Shown: positions 14,058-22,347 of the stretch, piece after piece
How positions within the stretch are numbered: position 1 is the stretch's first letter
How the letters are laid out: each line of letters begins with the position of its first letter
Program-made: the position numbers and the translations under genes
Notes under the pieces: generated by a model
What the model was told of the DNA's origin: nothing
The model's input: the letters and a program-made list of their open reading frames with translations, nothing else
Database searches by the model: none
Source: an uncultured Oscillospiraceae bacterium
GTDB lineage: Bacteria > Bacillota > Clostridia > Oscillospirales > Oscillospiraceae
Length of the DNA stretch: 23,239 bases
Assembly (NCBI GenBank): GCA_900763685.1
Contig: CAAFLF010000040.1
Coordinates: 1-23,239 of the forward strand
Reading direction: 5' to 3'

Positions 14058-15245
14058 ATGCTGCAGTGGATGAGCCGCCGTCTCCGGGGAGAGGTCCGGG
14101 TCCGAGTGGACTGCCCCTTTCCGGAGCGCTTTCTGAACCTCTGCGCCCAGCGGAAGCTCCGCTTCTGGGATGTGGAGCGCCTGGGGGAGGAGAGCCTGCG
14201 CTGCACCCTGCCCCGGCGGGACTACGCCCTGTTGCGCCTGGCCCTGGGGGACTTCCCCTGTGAGCTGCGGCTGGAGCGCCGCCGGGGCGCGCCCTACTTC
14301 CTCCGGCGCTTCCGCCGGCGCTACGCACTGCTTTTCGGCCTGGCTTTCAGCGCCCTGGCCCTCTTCCTCAGCTCCTTCTTCATCTGGGACTTCACCATTG
14401 AGGGAAACCGCACTGTCAGCGACGAGGAGATCCTGCGCTCCCTCCAGCGCAACGGCGTGAAGCTGGGGACCTTCGGCTTTGGTTTCCGGTCCGAGGACCT
14501 CCGCAACCACGTCCTCCTGGAAATTCCGGAGCTCAGCTGGATCGCCGTCAACGTCTCCGGCTGCCAGGCCCATGTCCAGGTCCGGGAGCGGGTGCCGGAG
14601 CCGGAGATCGCCGACCGACGGACGCCCTCGAACCTCGTGGCCCGGCGGGCGGGACTGGTCCGCAGCGTGGAGGCCCTCTGGGGGGAGAAGCTGGTCCTCC
14701 CCGGCATGACGGTGGAGGAGGGGCAGATCCTGATCTCCGGCCTGGAGGACACGGAGCACTTCGGCGCCCGGCTCTCGGCCAGCCTGGGCCATGTCCGGGC
14801 CCGGACCTGGTACACCCTCTCCCTCCGCCTGCCCAAGACCGAGGTCCGGAAGGCGGCGGGGGAGGGGGAGAAGACCCGCTATTCCCTGATTTTTGGCACC
14901 CACCGGGTAAAATTCTATCCCGGCAGTAGCATTCCGGCGGCGGAGTGTGATACAATAAGGAAACGTACGGAATTGCGGCTCTTCGGCCTGCGCCTCCCCG
15001 TGACGCTGGAGCGGGAGACCCTGCGCCCCTACGCCCGGCGAGAGGTCCCCCTCTCCGCCGACGCCCTGCGGGCAAAGGGCGAGGCCATCCTCCGGGCGTA
15101 CCTCGAGAGTACCCTGGCGGAGGACGCGGAAGTCCGCTCCGCTCTCTGTACCCTAAAAGAGGAGGGCGACACCGTCACCGTGACCCTCCAGGCCGAGTGC
15201 GAGGAGGAGATCGGGGAAAGCGTCCCCATCCTGACGGAGCCGTAA
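14058..15245 (+). CDS. yqfD: Sporulation protein YqfD (395 aa)
   Basis: A membrane-anchored sporulation protein; Bacillus YqfD is in the sigma-E regulon. The cytoplasmic N-terminus (1-87) is basic. One clear membrane segment lies at about 88-110, followed by the family's WDFTIEGNRTVSDEEI stretch, and most of the protein is outside or in the intermembrane space. Later blocks such as NLVARRAGLVRSVEALWGEKLVLPG and the C-terminal PYARREVPLSADAL fit the family. Length is normal. It begins 1 nt after the yqfC stop with no strong ribosome-binding site, so translation is probably coupled. Confidence 0.87.
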   Translation: MLQWMSRRLRGEVRVRVDCPFPERFLNLCAQRKLRFWDVERLGEESLRCTLPRRDYALLRLALGDFPCELRLERRRGAPYFLRRFRRRYALLFGLAFSALALFLSSFFIWDFTIEGNRTVSDEEILRSLQRNGVKLGTFGFGFRSEDLRNHVLLEIPELSWIAVNVSGCQAHVQVRERVPEPEIADRRTPSNLVARRAGLVRSVEALWGEKLVLPGMTVEEGQILISGLEDTEHFGARLSASLGHVRARTWYTLSLRLPKTEVRKAAGEGEKTRYSLIFGTHRVKFYPGSSIPAAECDTIRKRTELRLFGLRLPVTLERETLRPYARREVPLSADALRAKGEAILRAYLESTLAEDAEVRSALCTLKEEGDTVTVTLQAECEEEIGESVPILTEP

Positions 15246-15270
15246 GCGCCCAAAATGAAATGAACCACCC

Positions 15271-15287
15271 GTCCCCCGCCGGGGGAC
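15271..15287. other. Short hairpin before the phoH ribosome-binding site
   Basis: GTCCCCC (15271-15277) pairs with GGGGGAC (15281-15287) across a 3-nt loop, 9 nt before the AAAGGAGAG site of the next gene. It may slow readthrough from yqfD or protect the downstream message. Confidence 0.35.
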
Positions 15288-15308
15288 GTCACAAAGGAGA
15301 GATCCCCT

Positions 15309-16283
15309 ATGGAACAGCGCATCAGCATCGAGCGGCTGGAGCAGGCCGTGAATCTTTTCGGCTCCTTCGACGGGAACATCCGCCTTCTGGAGCAGGAGTT
15401 CTCCGTCTCCGTCACCAACCGGGACGGGGAGCTCCGGGTCAACGGCGACGTGGAGAATACCGTCCTCGCGGCCAAGGCCATCCAGGCCCTGCTGACCCTC
15501 TCCTCCCGGGGGGAGAGCATCGGCGAGCAGACGGTGCGCTACGTCATCGGCCTCGTCCGCTCCGGGAAGGAGGCGCAGATCGGCGAGCTGACGGCGGACG
15601 TCCTCTGCATCACCGCCAAGGGCCGCCCCGTGAAGCCCAAGACCATCGGCCAGAAGGAGTATATCCAGTCGGTCCTCAAAAACACCGTCACCATCGGCGT
15701 GGGCCCGGCGGGCACCGGCAAGACCTATCTCGCCGTGGCCGCCGCCGTCCAGGCCTTCCGGGACAAGCAGGTGAACCGCATCATCCTCACCCGCCCGGCG
15801 GTGGAGGCCGGGGAGCGCCTGGGCTTCCTGCCCGGCGACCTGCAGAGCAAGGTGGACCCCTATCTCCGCCCCCTCTATGACGCCCTCTTCGACATGCTGG
15901 GGGCCGAGACCTACCAGAAATATCTGGAGCGGGGCAACATCGAGGTGGCGCCTCTCGCCTACATGCGGGGCCGCACCCTGGATGACAGCTTCATCATCCT
16001 GGACGAGGCCCAGAACACCAGCCGGGAGCAGATGAAGATGTTCCTCACCCGTCTCGGCTTCGGGTCCAAGATCGTCATCACCGGCGACGTCACCCAGATC
16101 GACCTGCCGGACGGCAAGCCCTCCGGATTGCGGGAGGCCATGCGGGTCCTCCGGAACATCGAGGGCATCGGCATCTGTGAGCTCACCAACCAGGACGTGG
16201 TCCGCCACGTCATGGTCCAGCGCATCGTGGCCGCTTACGAGAGCTACGAGACCGCCAGGAACGCCAAGGGAGGGAAGAAGTAA
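15309..16283 (+). CDS. phoH: PhoH-family ATPase (324 aa)
   Basis: A cytoplasmic ATPase of the PhoH/YbeZ group, which is linked to RNA metabolism and commonly coded next to YbeY. Residues 1-110 hold a KH-like N-terminal part. Walker A is GPAGTGKT at 132-139, Walker B is FIILDEAQN at 228-236, and TGDVTQID at 258-265 is the conserved sensor stretch. TRPAVEAGERLGFLPGDLQSK-type sequence between them is typical of the family. Length is usual. The start has an AAAGGAGAG site, and its stop shares one base with the ybeY start (TAATG). Confidence 0.92.
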   Translation: MEQRISIERLEQAVNLFGSFDGNIRLLEQEFSVSVTNRDGELRVNGDVENTVLAAKAIQALLTLSSRGESIGEQTVRYVIGLVRSGKEAQIGELTADVLCITAKGRPVKPKTIGQKEYIQSVLKNTVTIGVGPAGTGKTYLAVAAAVQAFRDKQVNRIILTRPAVEAGERLGFLPGDLQSKVDPYLRPLYDALFDMLGAETYQKYLERGNIEVAPLAYMRGRTLDDSFIILDEAQNTSREQMKMFLTRLGFGSKIVITGDVTQIDLPDGKPSGLREAMRVLRNIEGIGICELTNQDVVRHVMVQRIVAAYESYETARNAKGGKK

Positions 16284-16777
16284 TGGCGAAACGGCACTAT
16301 ATTCCCATCACGGCGGATGTCCCCGGCGTCAGCGAGGGCCAGCGGGCGTTTCTCCGGAAGGTCATCCGCACGGCCCTCGCCGCCGAGGGGGTGGACTTCC
16401 CCTGCGAGATCGACGTGAGCCTTACGAATGACGAGACCATCCATGAGGTGAACCGGGAGATGCGGCAGGTTGACAAGGCCACGGATGTCCTCAGCTTCCC
16501 GGCCTTTGACCTGACCCCCGGGGAGCTCCCCGGGGAGGAGGACGCCGACCCCGCCACGGGCCTCGTCCCCCTGGGGGACATGATGATCTCCCTGGAGCAC
16601 GTGGCCGCCCAGGCCAGGGAGTACGGCCACTCGAACCGCCGGGAGCTCGCGTACCTGGTGGTCCACTCCGTCCTGCACCTCCTGGGCTATGACCACCTGG
16701 ACGAGGGCCCCCAGAAAGCCCTCATGCGCGCCCACGAGGAAGCCATCCTGACCCAGCTCGGCATCCCCCGCTCGTAG
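16283..16777 (+). CDS. ybeY: Endoribonuclease YbeY, 16S rRNA maturation (164 aa)
   Basis: A zinc-dependent single-strand endoribonuclease that helps process the 16S rRNA 3' end and ribosome quality control. The metal site HSVLHLLGYDH is intact, with H128, H132 and H138. The ATDVLSFP stretch (67-73) and LGDMMIS (97-103) are further family marks. Length is normal. The gene is coupled to phoH by a TAATG overlap. Its stop codon (TAG, 16775-16777) is the TAG of the GTAGGG that opens dispersed repeat copy B, so the repeat begins exactly at the end of this gene. Confidence 0.92.
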   Translation: MAKRHYIPITADVPGVSEGQRAFLRKVIRTALAAEGVDFPCEIDVSLTNDETIHEVNREMRQVDKATDVLSFPAFDLTPGELPGEEDADPATGLVPLGDMMISLEHVAAQAREYGHSNRRELAYLVVHSVLHLLGYDHLDEGPQKALMRAHEEAILTQLGIPRS

Positions 16778-17332
16778 GGCACGACGACCTGACCGACGCC
16801 CCAAATTCCGTCCCGGAATTTGGTTGGCGGAGGCCATGCCCTAGGTACGGCGTGCCGTCGGCGGCCCGATTGACCAACCGGGGGTGCCGGGGAACCCCGG
16901 CGGCTTTCCACCCCCATTTTCTTTTTGCAAGCGGCAAAAAGAAAACGGCGGTGGAGCCGTCAAAAGAAAAAACGCCCTCCCGGCGGCCACAGACCGCCGG
17001 GGGAAACGGCCCTAAACCGTCCTGCCCCCAAACCCTACAGCCCCTACGAGAACACGGGCGGAGTGCCCATCAAACCCCCGAACCCCGTACCCCGTGCCGC
17101 ACAACTCACTCATCGGGCAAAAACCGAATTTGACCAGCTGCTATTTCTGCGCTTTCCGCTTCGCTAAGCGCTGCCGGGGTACTCGTGGTGGGCCTTTCCC
17201 CCTTTTTGATGGTCTTTGCGCCGATTCTCACCCCTCCCTCGCCCCCGCCGCCGCGGACGCTCCGCTGCGCACCGGCTACGCCGGGCAATCACGGAACCCG
17301 TAGGGGCACGACGACCTGACCGACGCCCCAAA
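16774..17332. repeat. Dispersed hairpin-rich intergenic repeat, copy B
   Basis: About 0.56 kb between ybeY and the next plus-strand gene, with no credible coding sequence. The ends are near-identical direct repeats: 16774-16805 and 17300-17332 differ by one G. Inside are hairpins at 16801-16823 (10-bp CCAAATTCCG stem), 16886-16901 (GCCGGGG), 16917-16945 (12-bp TTTTCTTTTTGC stem) and 16979-17001 (8-bp CCCGGCGG stem), then the linker GGCCCTAAACCGTCCTGCCC, an ACGAGAACACGGGCGGAGTG block, ATCGGGCAAAAACC, and the GCTTCGCTAAGCGC tail shared with copy A. Relative to copy A it contains an extra module at 16790-16848. Confidence 0.8.
17300..17332 (+). repeat. Right terminal direct repeat of copy B
   Basis: The unit GTAGGGGCACGACGACC continues as TGACCGACGCCCCAAA and matches 16774-16805 except for one extra G. 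Related units open and close copy A (6839 and 7302). Such flanking units suggest insertion at, or recombination between, copies of a shorter palindromic repeat. Confidence 0.7.
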
Positions 17333-17421
17333 CCCCCGTCCCTCGTCCCCTGCGGGCCCCCAACCACCCGCCCCGCACCCCCACCCCCTCCGCCGCATAC
17401 GCTGGCTTGGAGGTGATGGGG

Positions 17422-17739
17422 ATGGAAGTGCTGCGGGACGGCGTGCTGGCGTTCCTCTCGGCGGTGGGGCTCACCACCTGCGTGTGGCTGGCGGCGGGGG
17501 CCTTCCTCAGCCGGGAGAAGCGCCGGAACCCCGGCGTGCTCCTGGTGCTGCCCCTGACGGGGGACGCCCCCGCCATGACCCAGGACGTCCGGGAGCTGCT
17601 GCGGCTGCGCCGGGAGCTTCCGGAGAGCACCATCGTGCTGGAGGACCGGGGCCTCACGCCGGAGAGCCGGGCCCTGGCGGAGTATTTTTCCCAGCGCTAC
17701 CGGCGCGTGGAACTGCGGGAGGCGCCGCCTCCCCCCTGA
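17422..17739 (+). CDS. Small single-pass membrane protein upstream of recD2 (105 aa)
   Basis: I do not recognise a family. The ATG at 17422 is chosen because GGAGGTG lies 6 nt upstream; nearer in-frame starts overlap that site. A membrane segment spans about residues 8-29, followed by a basic stop-transfer SREKRR stretch, so the rest (about 35-105) is probably cytoplasmic. That part reads like a small alpha/beta fold: VLLVLPLTGD strand, an RELLRLRRELPE helix, TIVLEDRGLT strand and an ALAEYFSQRYRR helix, then a Pro tail. It ends 10 nt before recD2 and is probably cotranscribed with it. Confidence 0.6.
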   Translation: MEVLRDGVLAFLSAVGLTTCVWLAAGAFLSREKRRNPGVLLVLPLTGDAPAMTQDVRELLRLRRELPESTIVLEDRGLTPESRALAEYFSQRYRRVELREAPPPP

Positions 17740-17749
17740 AGGAGAGACC

Positions 17750-19957
17750 ATGGAGGAACTGACGACAAGGGAAGGCACGGTCCAGAGCGTGATCTTCCAG
17801 AACGAGGAAAACGGCTATACGGTGCTCCGTCTCGTGACGGAGGAGGGGGAGCTCATCACGGTGGTGGGCTGCGTCCCCTGCGCCGCGCCGGGGGAGCACC
17901 TGGGCGTCTCCGGCGCCTGGGAGACCCACCCCCAGCACGGCACCCAGCTCCGGGCGGAGGAGGTGGAGCGCCGCCTGCCGGAGGACGCCGAGGAGCTCAT
18001 CAGCTACTTGGGCTCCGGCATCTGCAAGGGTCTCGGCCCCGCCACCGCCCGGCGCCTCGTGGAGCGCTTCGGGGCGGAGACGGCGGATGTCATCTCCTCC
18101 CAGCCGGAAAAGCTCAGCCTCATCAAGGGCATCACGGCCCGGCGGGCCATGGAAATTTCCGAGAGCTTCCGCCGCCACATGGGCCTGCGCCGCCTGATGG
18201 CCTTCCTGGCCCAGTACGGCCTGCCCCCGGTGCTTGCCATCCGGCTGCGGCAGATCTACGGCGACGGGGCTCTCGACGCCATCCGCCGGGACCCCTATCT
18301 CCTGAGCGCCGACGCCGGGGGCCTGCCCTTCTCCGCGGCGGATGAGATCGCCATGAGCATGGGCTTCTCCGCCCGGAGCCCGGAGCGCCTGCGCTCCGCC
18401 CTGCTCTTCGAGCTGAGCCATAACGAGGGCAACGGCCATGTCTTCCTGCCCCGTCCCAAGCTGCTGGCGGCCACCGCCCAGCTCCTGGGGGATGAGGACG
18501 GCGTGGAGGAGGCCCTGGATACCCTCATCGATGAGGGGAAGGTCTTCTCCGAGACCGTGGCCAATGTGGAGGCCTGCTACCTCCTCCGCCTCCACGAGGC
18601 GGAGGATTACGCCTGCCGGAAGCTCACAAACCTCCTCTCCGCCACGGCGGATGTCAGTTCCCGTGCCGGACGGACCGTGGACGAGATCGAGGCCGCCCAG
18701 GGCATTACATACGCCCCGCTTCAAAGGAAAGCCGTGGAGCTGGCGGCGGAGCACGGGGTCCTGATCCTCACCGGCGGCCCCGGCACCGGCAAGACCACCA
18801 CCGTCCGGGGCATCGTGTCCCTTTTCGAGCGGATGGGCCTTGCCATCGTCCTGGCGGCCCCCACGGGCCGGGCCGCCCAGCGCCTGGGGGAGCTCACGGG
18901 CCGGGAGGCCCAGACCGTCCACCGTTTACTCGGCATGAGCTGGAACGAGGCCACCCACGAGGTGACCTTCACCAAGGGCGAGAAGGAGCCCCTGGAGGCC
19001 GACGCCGTCATCGTGGACGAGATGAGCATGGTGGACCTGCCCCTCTTCGCGGCGCTGCTGCGTGCCCTGCGCCCCGGCACCCGCCTTGTGATGGTGGGGG
19101 ACGCCGACCAGCTCCCCTCCGTGGGCCCCGGCAACGTCTTCTCGGACCTCATCCGCTCCGGGAAGGTGGAGACGGTCTTCCTGCGGGAGGTCTTCCGCCA
19201 GGCGGAGCGCTCCGCCATCATCCGCAACGCCCACGCCGTCAACGCCGGGGAGCCGCCCCGGCTCCAGAACGACCAGGGGGACTTCTACTTCCTCTGCCGC
19301 CGGGACGCCCAGCGGGCGGTCTCCACCGTGGTGGAGCTCTGTAAGACCCGCCTCCCGGAGAAGATGGGCATCCCGGTGAGCGACATCCAGGTCCTGACCC
19401 CCACCCGCAAGGGTCCCGCCGGGACGGAGAACCTCAACCGCCTCCTGCAGGAGGCCCTGAACCCCCAAAAGCCCGGCCAGCCGGAGGTCCGCTGGGGGGA
19501 GCGCGTCTTCCGCCCCGGCGACCGGGTGATGCAGACCCGGAACGACTACGACATCCTCTGGGAGAAGGAGGACGGCACCGTGGGCAGCGGCGTCTTCAAC
19601 GGCGATGTGGGCCATGTCCAGGCCATCGACCCCGCGGGGGAGTGGCTGGCCATCCTCTACGAGGACCGGAAGGCCCTCTACTCTCTCGAAATGCTCTCGG
19701 AGATCGACCTCGCCTACGCCCAGACGGTCCACAAGGCCCAGGGCAGCGAGTACCCCTGCGTGGTGCTCTGCGCCATGCCCTCCGCGCCGGGGCTCATGGT
19801 CCGGGGCGTGCTCTACACCGCCCTGACCCGAGCCCGGGAGCTTCTCATCCTGGTGGGGGACGACGCCGCCGTCCGGGAGATGGCGGCCAACGACCGCCGG
19901 GCCCGGCGCTACTCGGGCCTCCGCTGGCGGCTGGCCCACTTTGGCGAGCCCAACTGA
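17750..19957 (+). CDS. recD2: RecD2 ATP-dependent DNA helicase (735 aa)
   Basis: A 5'-3' superfamily 1B helicase found in bacteria that lack RecBC, with roles in replication-fork and mismatch repair. The N-terminal OB-like part (about 5-70) precedes helix-hairpin-helix repeats at about 80-135 (GSGICKGLGPATARRL, LSLIKGITARRA). Walker A is GGPGTGKTT at 342-350, motif II is VDEMSMVD at 422-429, motif III is GDADQLPSVGPG at 450-461, and the C-terminal HKAQGSEYP and YTALTRARELL motifs are intact. Length is usual. The start has an AAGGAGAG site, and a small membrane-protein gene precedes it. No recB or recC partner is seen. Confidence 0.93.
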   Translation: MEELTTREGTVQSVIFQNEENGYTVLRLVTEEGELITVVGCVPCAAPGEHLGVSGAWETHPQHGTQLRAEEVERRLPEDAEELISYLGSGICKGLGPATARRLVERFGAETADVISSQPEKLSLIKGITARRAMEISESFRRHMGLRRLMAFLAQYGLPPVLAIRLRQIYGDGALDAIRRDPYLLSADAGGLPFSAADEIAMSMGFSARSPERLRSALLFELSHNEGNGHVFLPRPKLLAATAQLLGDEDGVEEALDTLIDEGKVFSETVANVEACYLLRLHEAEDYACRKLTNLLSATADVSSRAGRTVDEIEAAQGITYAPLQRKAVELAAEHGVLILTGGPGTGKTTTVRGIVSLFERMGLAIVLAAPTGRAAQRLGELTGREAQTVHRLLGMSWNEATHEVTFTKGEKEPLEADAVIVDEMSMVDLPLFAALLRALRPGTRLVMVGDADQLPSVGPGNVFSDLIRSGKVETVFLREVFRQAERSAIIRNAHAVNAGEPPRLQNDQGDFYFLCRRDAQRAVSTVVELCKTRLPEKMGIPVSDIQVLTPTRKGPAGTENLNRLLQEALNPQKPGQPEVRWGERVFRPGDRVMQTRNDYDILWEKEDGTVGSGVFNGDVGHVQAIDPAGEWLAILYEDRKALYSLEMLSEIDLAYAQTVHKAQGSEYPCVVLCAMPSAPGLMVRGVLYTALTRARELLILVGDDAAVREMAANDRRARRYSGLRWRLAHFGEPN

Positions 19958-19985
19958 CGAAAATCACCGGAAAGGAATCGACCCA

Positions 19986-20831
19986 ATGAAGCGCTACACC
20001 CTCCTCACCGCCGACATGGACGGCACCGTTCTGAATACCCGCAAGGAGATCACCCCCCGCACCGCCGGGGCCATCCACCAGGCCCTGGCGGACGGCTGGG
20101 AGGTCCTCTTCGCCACCGGCCGCTGCCTGGCCGAGGTCCGGCCCTACCTCGCGGACTTCCCGGATATGCGCTACCTCCTCTGCCACAGCGGCGCCACCGT
20201 CACGGACCTCCGGACCGGGCAGGACCTCTGCTCCCTCCCCATCGACCCCGCCACCGTGGAAAAGGTCCTGGCCGTCACCGCCGACGCCGACGCCGCGGCG
20301 GTCTTCTTTCTCGGCAACGAGCTCTACATCGAGGAGCGCTTCCGGGGCCGGATGCCCTACTTCGGCTGCCAGTGCTTCGAGGCCCTCTACGAAAAGTGCG
20401 CCCACTGGGTCCCGGACCGGGACGCCCTGCTGGCCGAGCACATCCACGATGTCCGCAAGCTGAACTTCTTCTTCCACGACCACGCCGAGTGGCTCCGTTG
20501 CGGGGAAATTTTCCGAACCATGCCCCTGGAGTACGCCTCCGGCATCCCCAATAACTTCGAGATCACGGCCCCCGGCGTCAGCAAGGGGGAGGGCCTGCGC
20601 CTCCTCTGCCGCACCCTGGGCCTGGACATCGCCCAGACCATCGCCTGCGGGGACGAGGGCAACGACGTCTCCATCCTCCGGGCGGCGGGCCTCGGCGTCG
20701 CCATGGGCAACGCCACGGCGGAAGCCCTGGCCGCCGCCGACGTCCAGGTGGCGGACTGCGACCACGACGGCGTGGCCCAGGCCATCGAGACCTACCTGGG
20801 CCAGCCCATCCGGGGGGAGGGCCAGGCATGA
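19986..20831 (+). CDS. Cof-type HAD phosphatase (281 aa)
   Basis: A cytoplasmic HAD-superfamily hydrolase that removes phosphate from sugar phosphates or similar small molecules; the substrate is not predictable. Motif I is DMDGTVLN with Asp10 as nucleophile and Asp12 as acid/base. Motif II Thr44 sits in FATGR, Lys200 in the VSKGEGL motif III, and motif IV is GDEGND with Asp223 and Asp227. The cap domain between them is of the IIB (Cof) type. The ATG at 19986 has an AAAGGAA site; the open frame before it is not protein-like. Its stop overlaps the rnhA start (ATGA). Confidence 0.87.
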   Translation: MKRYTLLTADMDGTVLNTRKEITPRTAGAIHQALADGWEVLFATGRCLAEVRPYLADFPDMRYLLCHSGATVTDLRTGQDLCSLPIDPATVEKVLAVTADADAAAVFFLGNELYIEERFRGRMPYFGCQCFEALYEKCAHWVPDRDALLAEHIHDVRKLNFFFHDHAEWLRCGEIFRTMPLEYASGIPNNFEITAPGVSKGEGLRLLCRTLGLDIAQTIACGDEGNDVSILRAAGLGVAMGNATAEALAAADVQVADCDHDGVAQAIETYLGQPIRGEGQA

Positions 20832-21265
20832 AGACCGTCACCCTCTATACCGACGGCGCCTGCTCCGGCAACCCCGGCCCCGGCGGCTGGGGCGCCATTT
20901 TGATGTATGGGGAGCACCGCCGGGAGCTCTCCGGCGGAGAGGCCAATACCACCAACAACCGCATGGAGCTCACCGCCGTCATCCAGGGCCTCCGCCTTCT
21001 GAAGGAGCCCTGCGCCGTGGAGCTCTGGAGCGACTCCAAGTACGTCATCGACGCCCTGGACAAGGGCTGGGCCCGGTCCTGGCAGAAGCGGGGCTGGGTG
21101 AAGAGCGACAAGAAACCCGCCCTGAACCCCGACCTCTGGGAGCGGCTTCTTGCCCTCTGCGACATCCACGCCGTCCGCTGCCACTGGGTCAAGGGCCACG
21201 CCGAGAACCCCTACAACAACCGCTGCGACGAGCTGGCGGTGGCGGAGTCCAAAAAATTCCGCTGA
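20828..21265 (+). CDS. rnhA: Ribonuclease HI (145 aa)
   Basis: It cleaves the RNA strand of RNA-DNA hybrids, removing R-loops and primers. The catalytic carboxylates are all present: Asp9 in [12 protein letters not shown], Glu47 in NNRMELTA, Asp69 in WSDSKYV and Asp134 in NNRCDELA, with His124 in WVKGHAEN. The basic handle region ([16 protein letters not shown]) of the E. coli type is also there. Length is close to E. coli RNase HI. Coupled to the HAD gene by a 4-nt overlap; last gene of this series. Confidence 0.95.
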   Translation: MKTVTLYTDGACSGNPGPGGWGAILMYGEHRRELSGGEANTTNNRMELTAVIQGLRLLKEPCAVELWSDSKYVIDALDKGWARSWQKRGWVKSDKKPALNPDLWERLLALCDIHAVRCHWVKGHAENPYNNRCDELAVAESKKFR

Positions 21266-21409
21266 CCCGGCGTACCGCCCATTGCCCCCAATTCACAAAC
21301 TGTTTACAGGGGAATCATAATTCCGCAAAAATTCCTTGGTACATTAAGACTCAGCAAAGGGGTCCTCCCAGCCCCGATGCTCCCTCTCTCTCCTAAAATC
21401 ATACCGAGG

Positions 21410-21440
21410 AAGGCCCCCTGCCGGCGCGGCAGGGGGCCTT
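21410..21440. terminator. 13-bp hairpin between rnhA and the lysis cassette
   Basis: AAGGCCCCCTGCC (21410-21422) pairs exactly with 21428-21440 across GGCGC. It lies 7 nt past the stop of the minus-strand endolysin gene and would end both converging transcripts. Tails are not strongly T-rich. Confidence 0.65.
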
Positions 21441-21446
21441 CTCCTG

Positions 21447-21932
21447 TTAGCTGAGGTTGTATCGGGGCCGGCAGGCCCCGGTGACAAGTCCCGGCTTCCG
21501 CCACCGGCGCTGGACGGCGCCGCCGTTGGCGTCGTTCCCGGTGCCGGTGTTGCCCTCGATGGTCACGAGCGTCCCGTCCGTCTCCACCCGCTCCAGGATC
21601 CCCGCGTGCTCCGTTTTCCCCCGCCTGCCGGAGAGGTCGAAGAGCAGGATGTCCCCGGGCCGGTAGCCCTCCGTCACCCACTGGCCCGCCGCCTGATAGC
21701 GCCGCCGCAGCTCCGAGCAGCTGGCGGTCTTCGCCAGGAAAAACCCCGCCTCCCGAAAGACCCACCACACAAAGGTCACGCACCAGGGGTAGGCGCTGCC
21801 CGCCACCCTCCGGCCGTAGAAGGCCTCGTTATACTTCACAGCGTTGCTCCCGGCGGGGCTCTCCAGCACCCCCAGCTGCCAGGCGGCGATCTTCAGCACC
21901 GCCTCCCTCGTTCTCGGCTGGATGGCCGTCAT
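21447..21932 (-). CDS. CHAP-domain endolysin-like peptidoglycan hydrolase (161 aa)
   Basis: A single-domain amidase or endopeptidase that would cut peptidoglycan. The CHAP fold is supported by the catalytic Cys51 in AYPWCVTFVWWV, His109 in KTEHAGIL, and the IEGNTG stretch at 125-130 that supplies the third polar residue. PGDILLFD at 92-99 is typical. There is no signal peptide and no separate wall-binding domain, so export would depend on a holin. It overlaps the holin gene by 4 nt (ATGA) and is the last gene of the cassette. Confidence 0.85.
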   Translation of the reverse strand: MTAIQPRTREAVLKIAAWQLGVLESPAGSNAVKYNEAFYGRRVAGSAYPWCVTFVWWVFREAGFFLAKTASCSELRRRYQAAGQWVTEGYRPGDILLFDLSGRRGKTEHAGILERVETDGTLVTIEGNTGTGNDANGGAVQRRWRKPGLVTGACRPRYNLS

Positions 21933-22135
21933 TGGCGGCCCTCCTCCACGGCGTCGCTGAGCTTCTGGGTCTGGGTCCCGAAGTAGAAGGCGATGACCGT
22001 GGTGTAGACCAGCATGAATTCCTGGCTGACGCCGCCCCGGAGGGTCAGCGCCGCGAAGACCGCCGTCAGCGCCAGGGTCACAAGACTCTTCACGCTGAGG
22101 AGCGCCGCCAGGCGCTTCTGGAATCGTTCACTCAT
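21929..22135 (-). CDS. Probable phage-type holin (68 aa)
   Basis: A small protein with a basic N-terminus (MSERFQKRLAALLSVKS) and two hydrophobic segments at about 16-32 and 38-54, ending in a charged tail. The pattern, and FYFGTQTQK in particular, resembles small membrane proteins coded beside endolysins in Firmicutes prophages. It would permeabilise the membrane to release the endolysin. The ATG at 22135 has a GGGAGGA site; the longer open frame before it overlaps the upstream gene. Both its ends overlap neighbours by 4 nt. Confidence 0.7.
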   Translation of the reverse strand: MSERFQKRLAALLSVKSLVTLALTAVFAALTLRGGVSQEFMLVYTTVIAFYFGTQTQKLSDAVEEGRQ

Positions 22136-22347
22136 TCCGTTTCCTCCCTTCCGCCCTCCTGGCCGGAGAGCACCTTGCTCACCTTGATGGCCGCCAGCAG
22201 CAGCGCCTCCACGCCTCCGGCCCCCAGGGTGCACTGCACCAGGCTGTCCGGCACCGCGCCGAAGCGCCAGAAGGTCAGCACCATTACCCCGATGAAGACC
22301 ACAAGGAAGGCCCCCATAGCCAGCAGCACCCGGTCCGATGTCCTCAC
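22132..22347 (-). CDS. Small membrane protein of the lysis cassette (71 aa)
   Basis: The start is GTG at 22347, overlapping the stop of the gene before it (GTGA), with GGAGCGGAA upstream. Two membrane segments are likely, at about 7-28 (VLLAMGAFLVVFIGVMVLTFW) and 40-58, with a charged C-terminus ending GGREETE. It may be a second holin, an antiholin or a spanin-like accessory. I do not recognise the family; the coupled arrangement supports a role with the neighbouring holin. Confidence 0.6.
   Translation of the reverse strand: MRTSDRVLLAMGAFLVVFIGVMVLTFWRFGAVPDSLVQCTLGAGGVEALLLAAIKVSKVLSGQEGGREETE

Noticed and set aside
14930..14970. GATACAATAAGG inside yqfD as an internal promoter
   Set aside because: A -10-like hexamer alone in a coding region, with no -35 at a proper distance.
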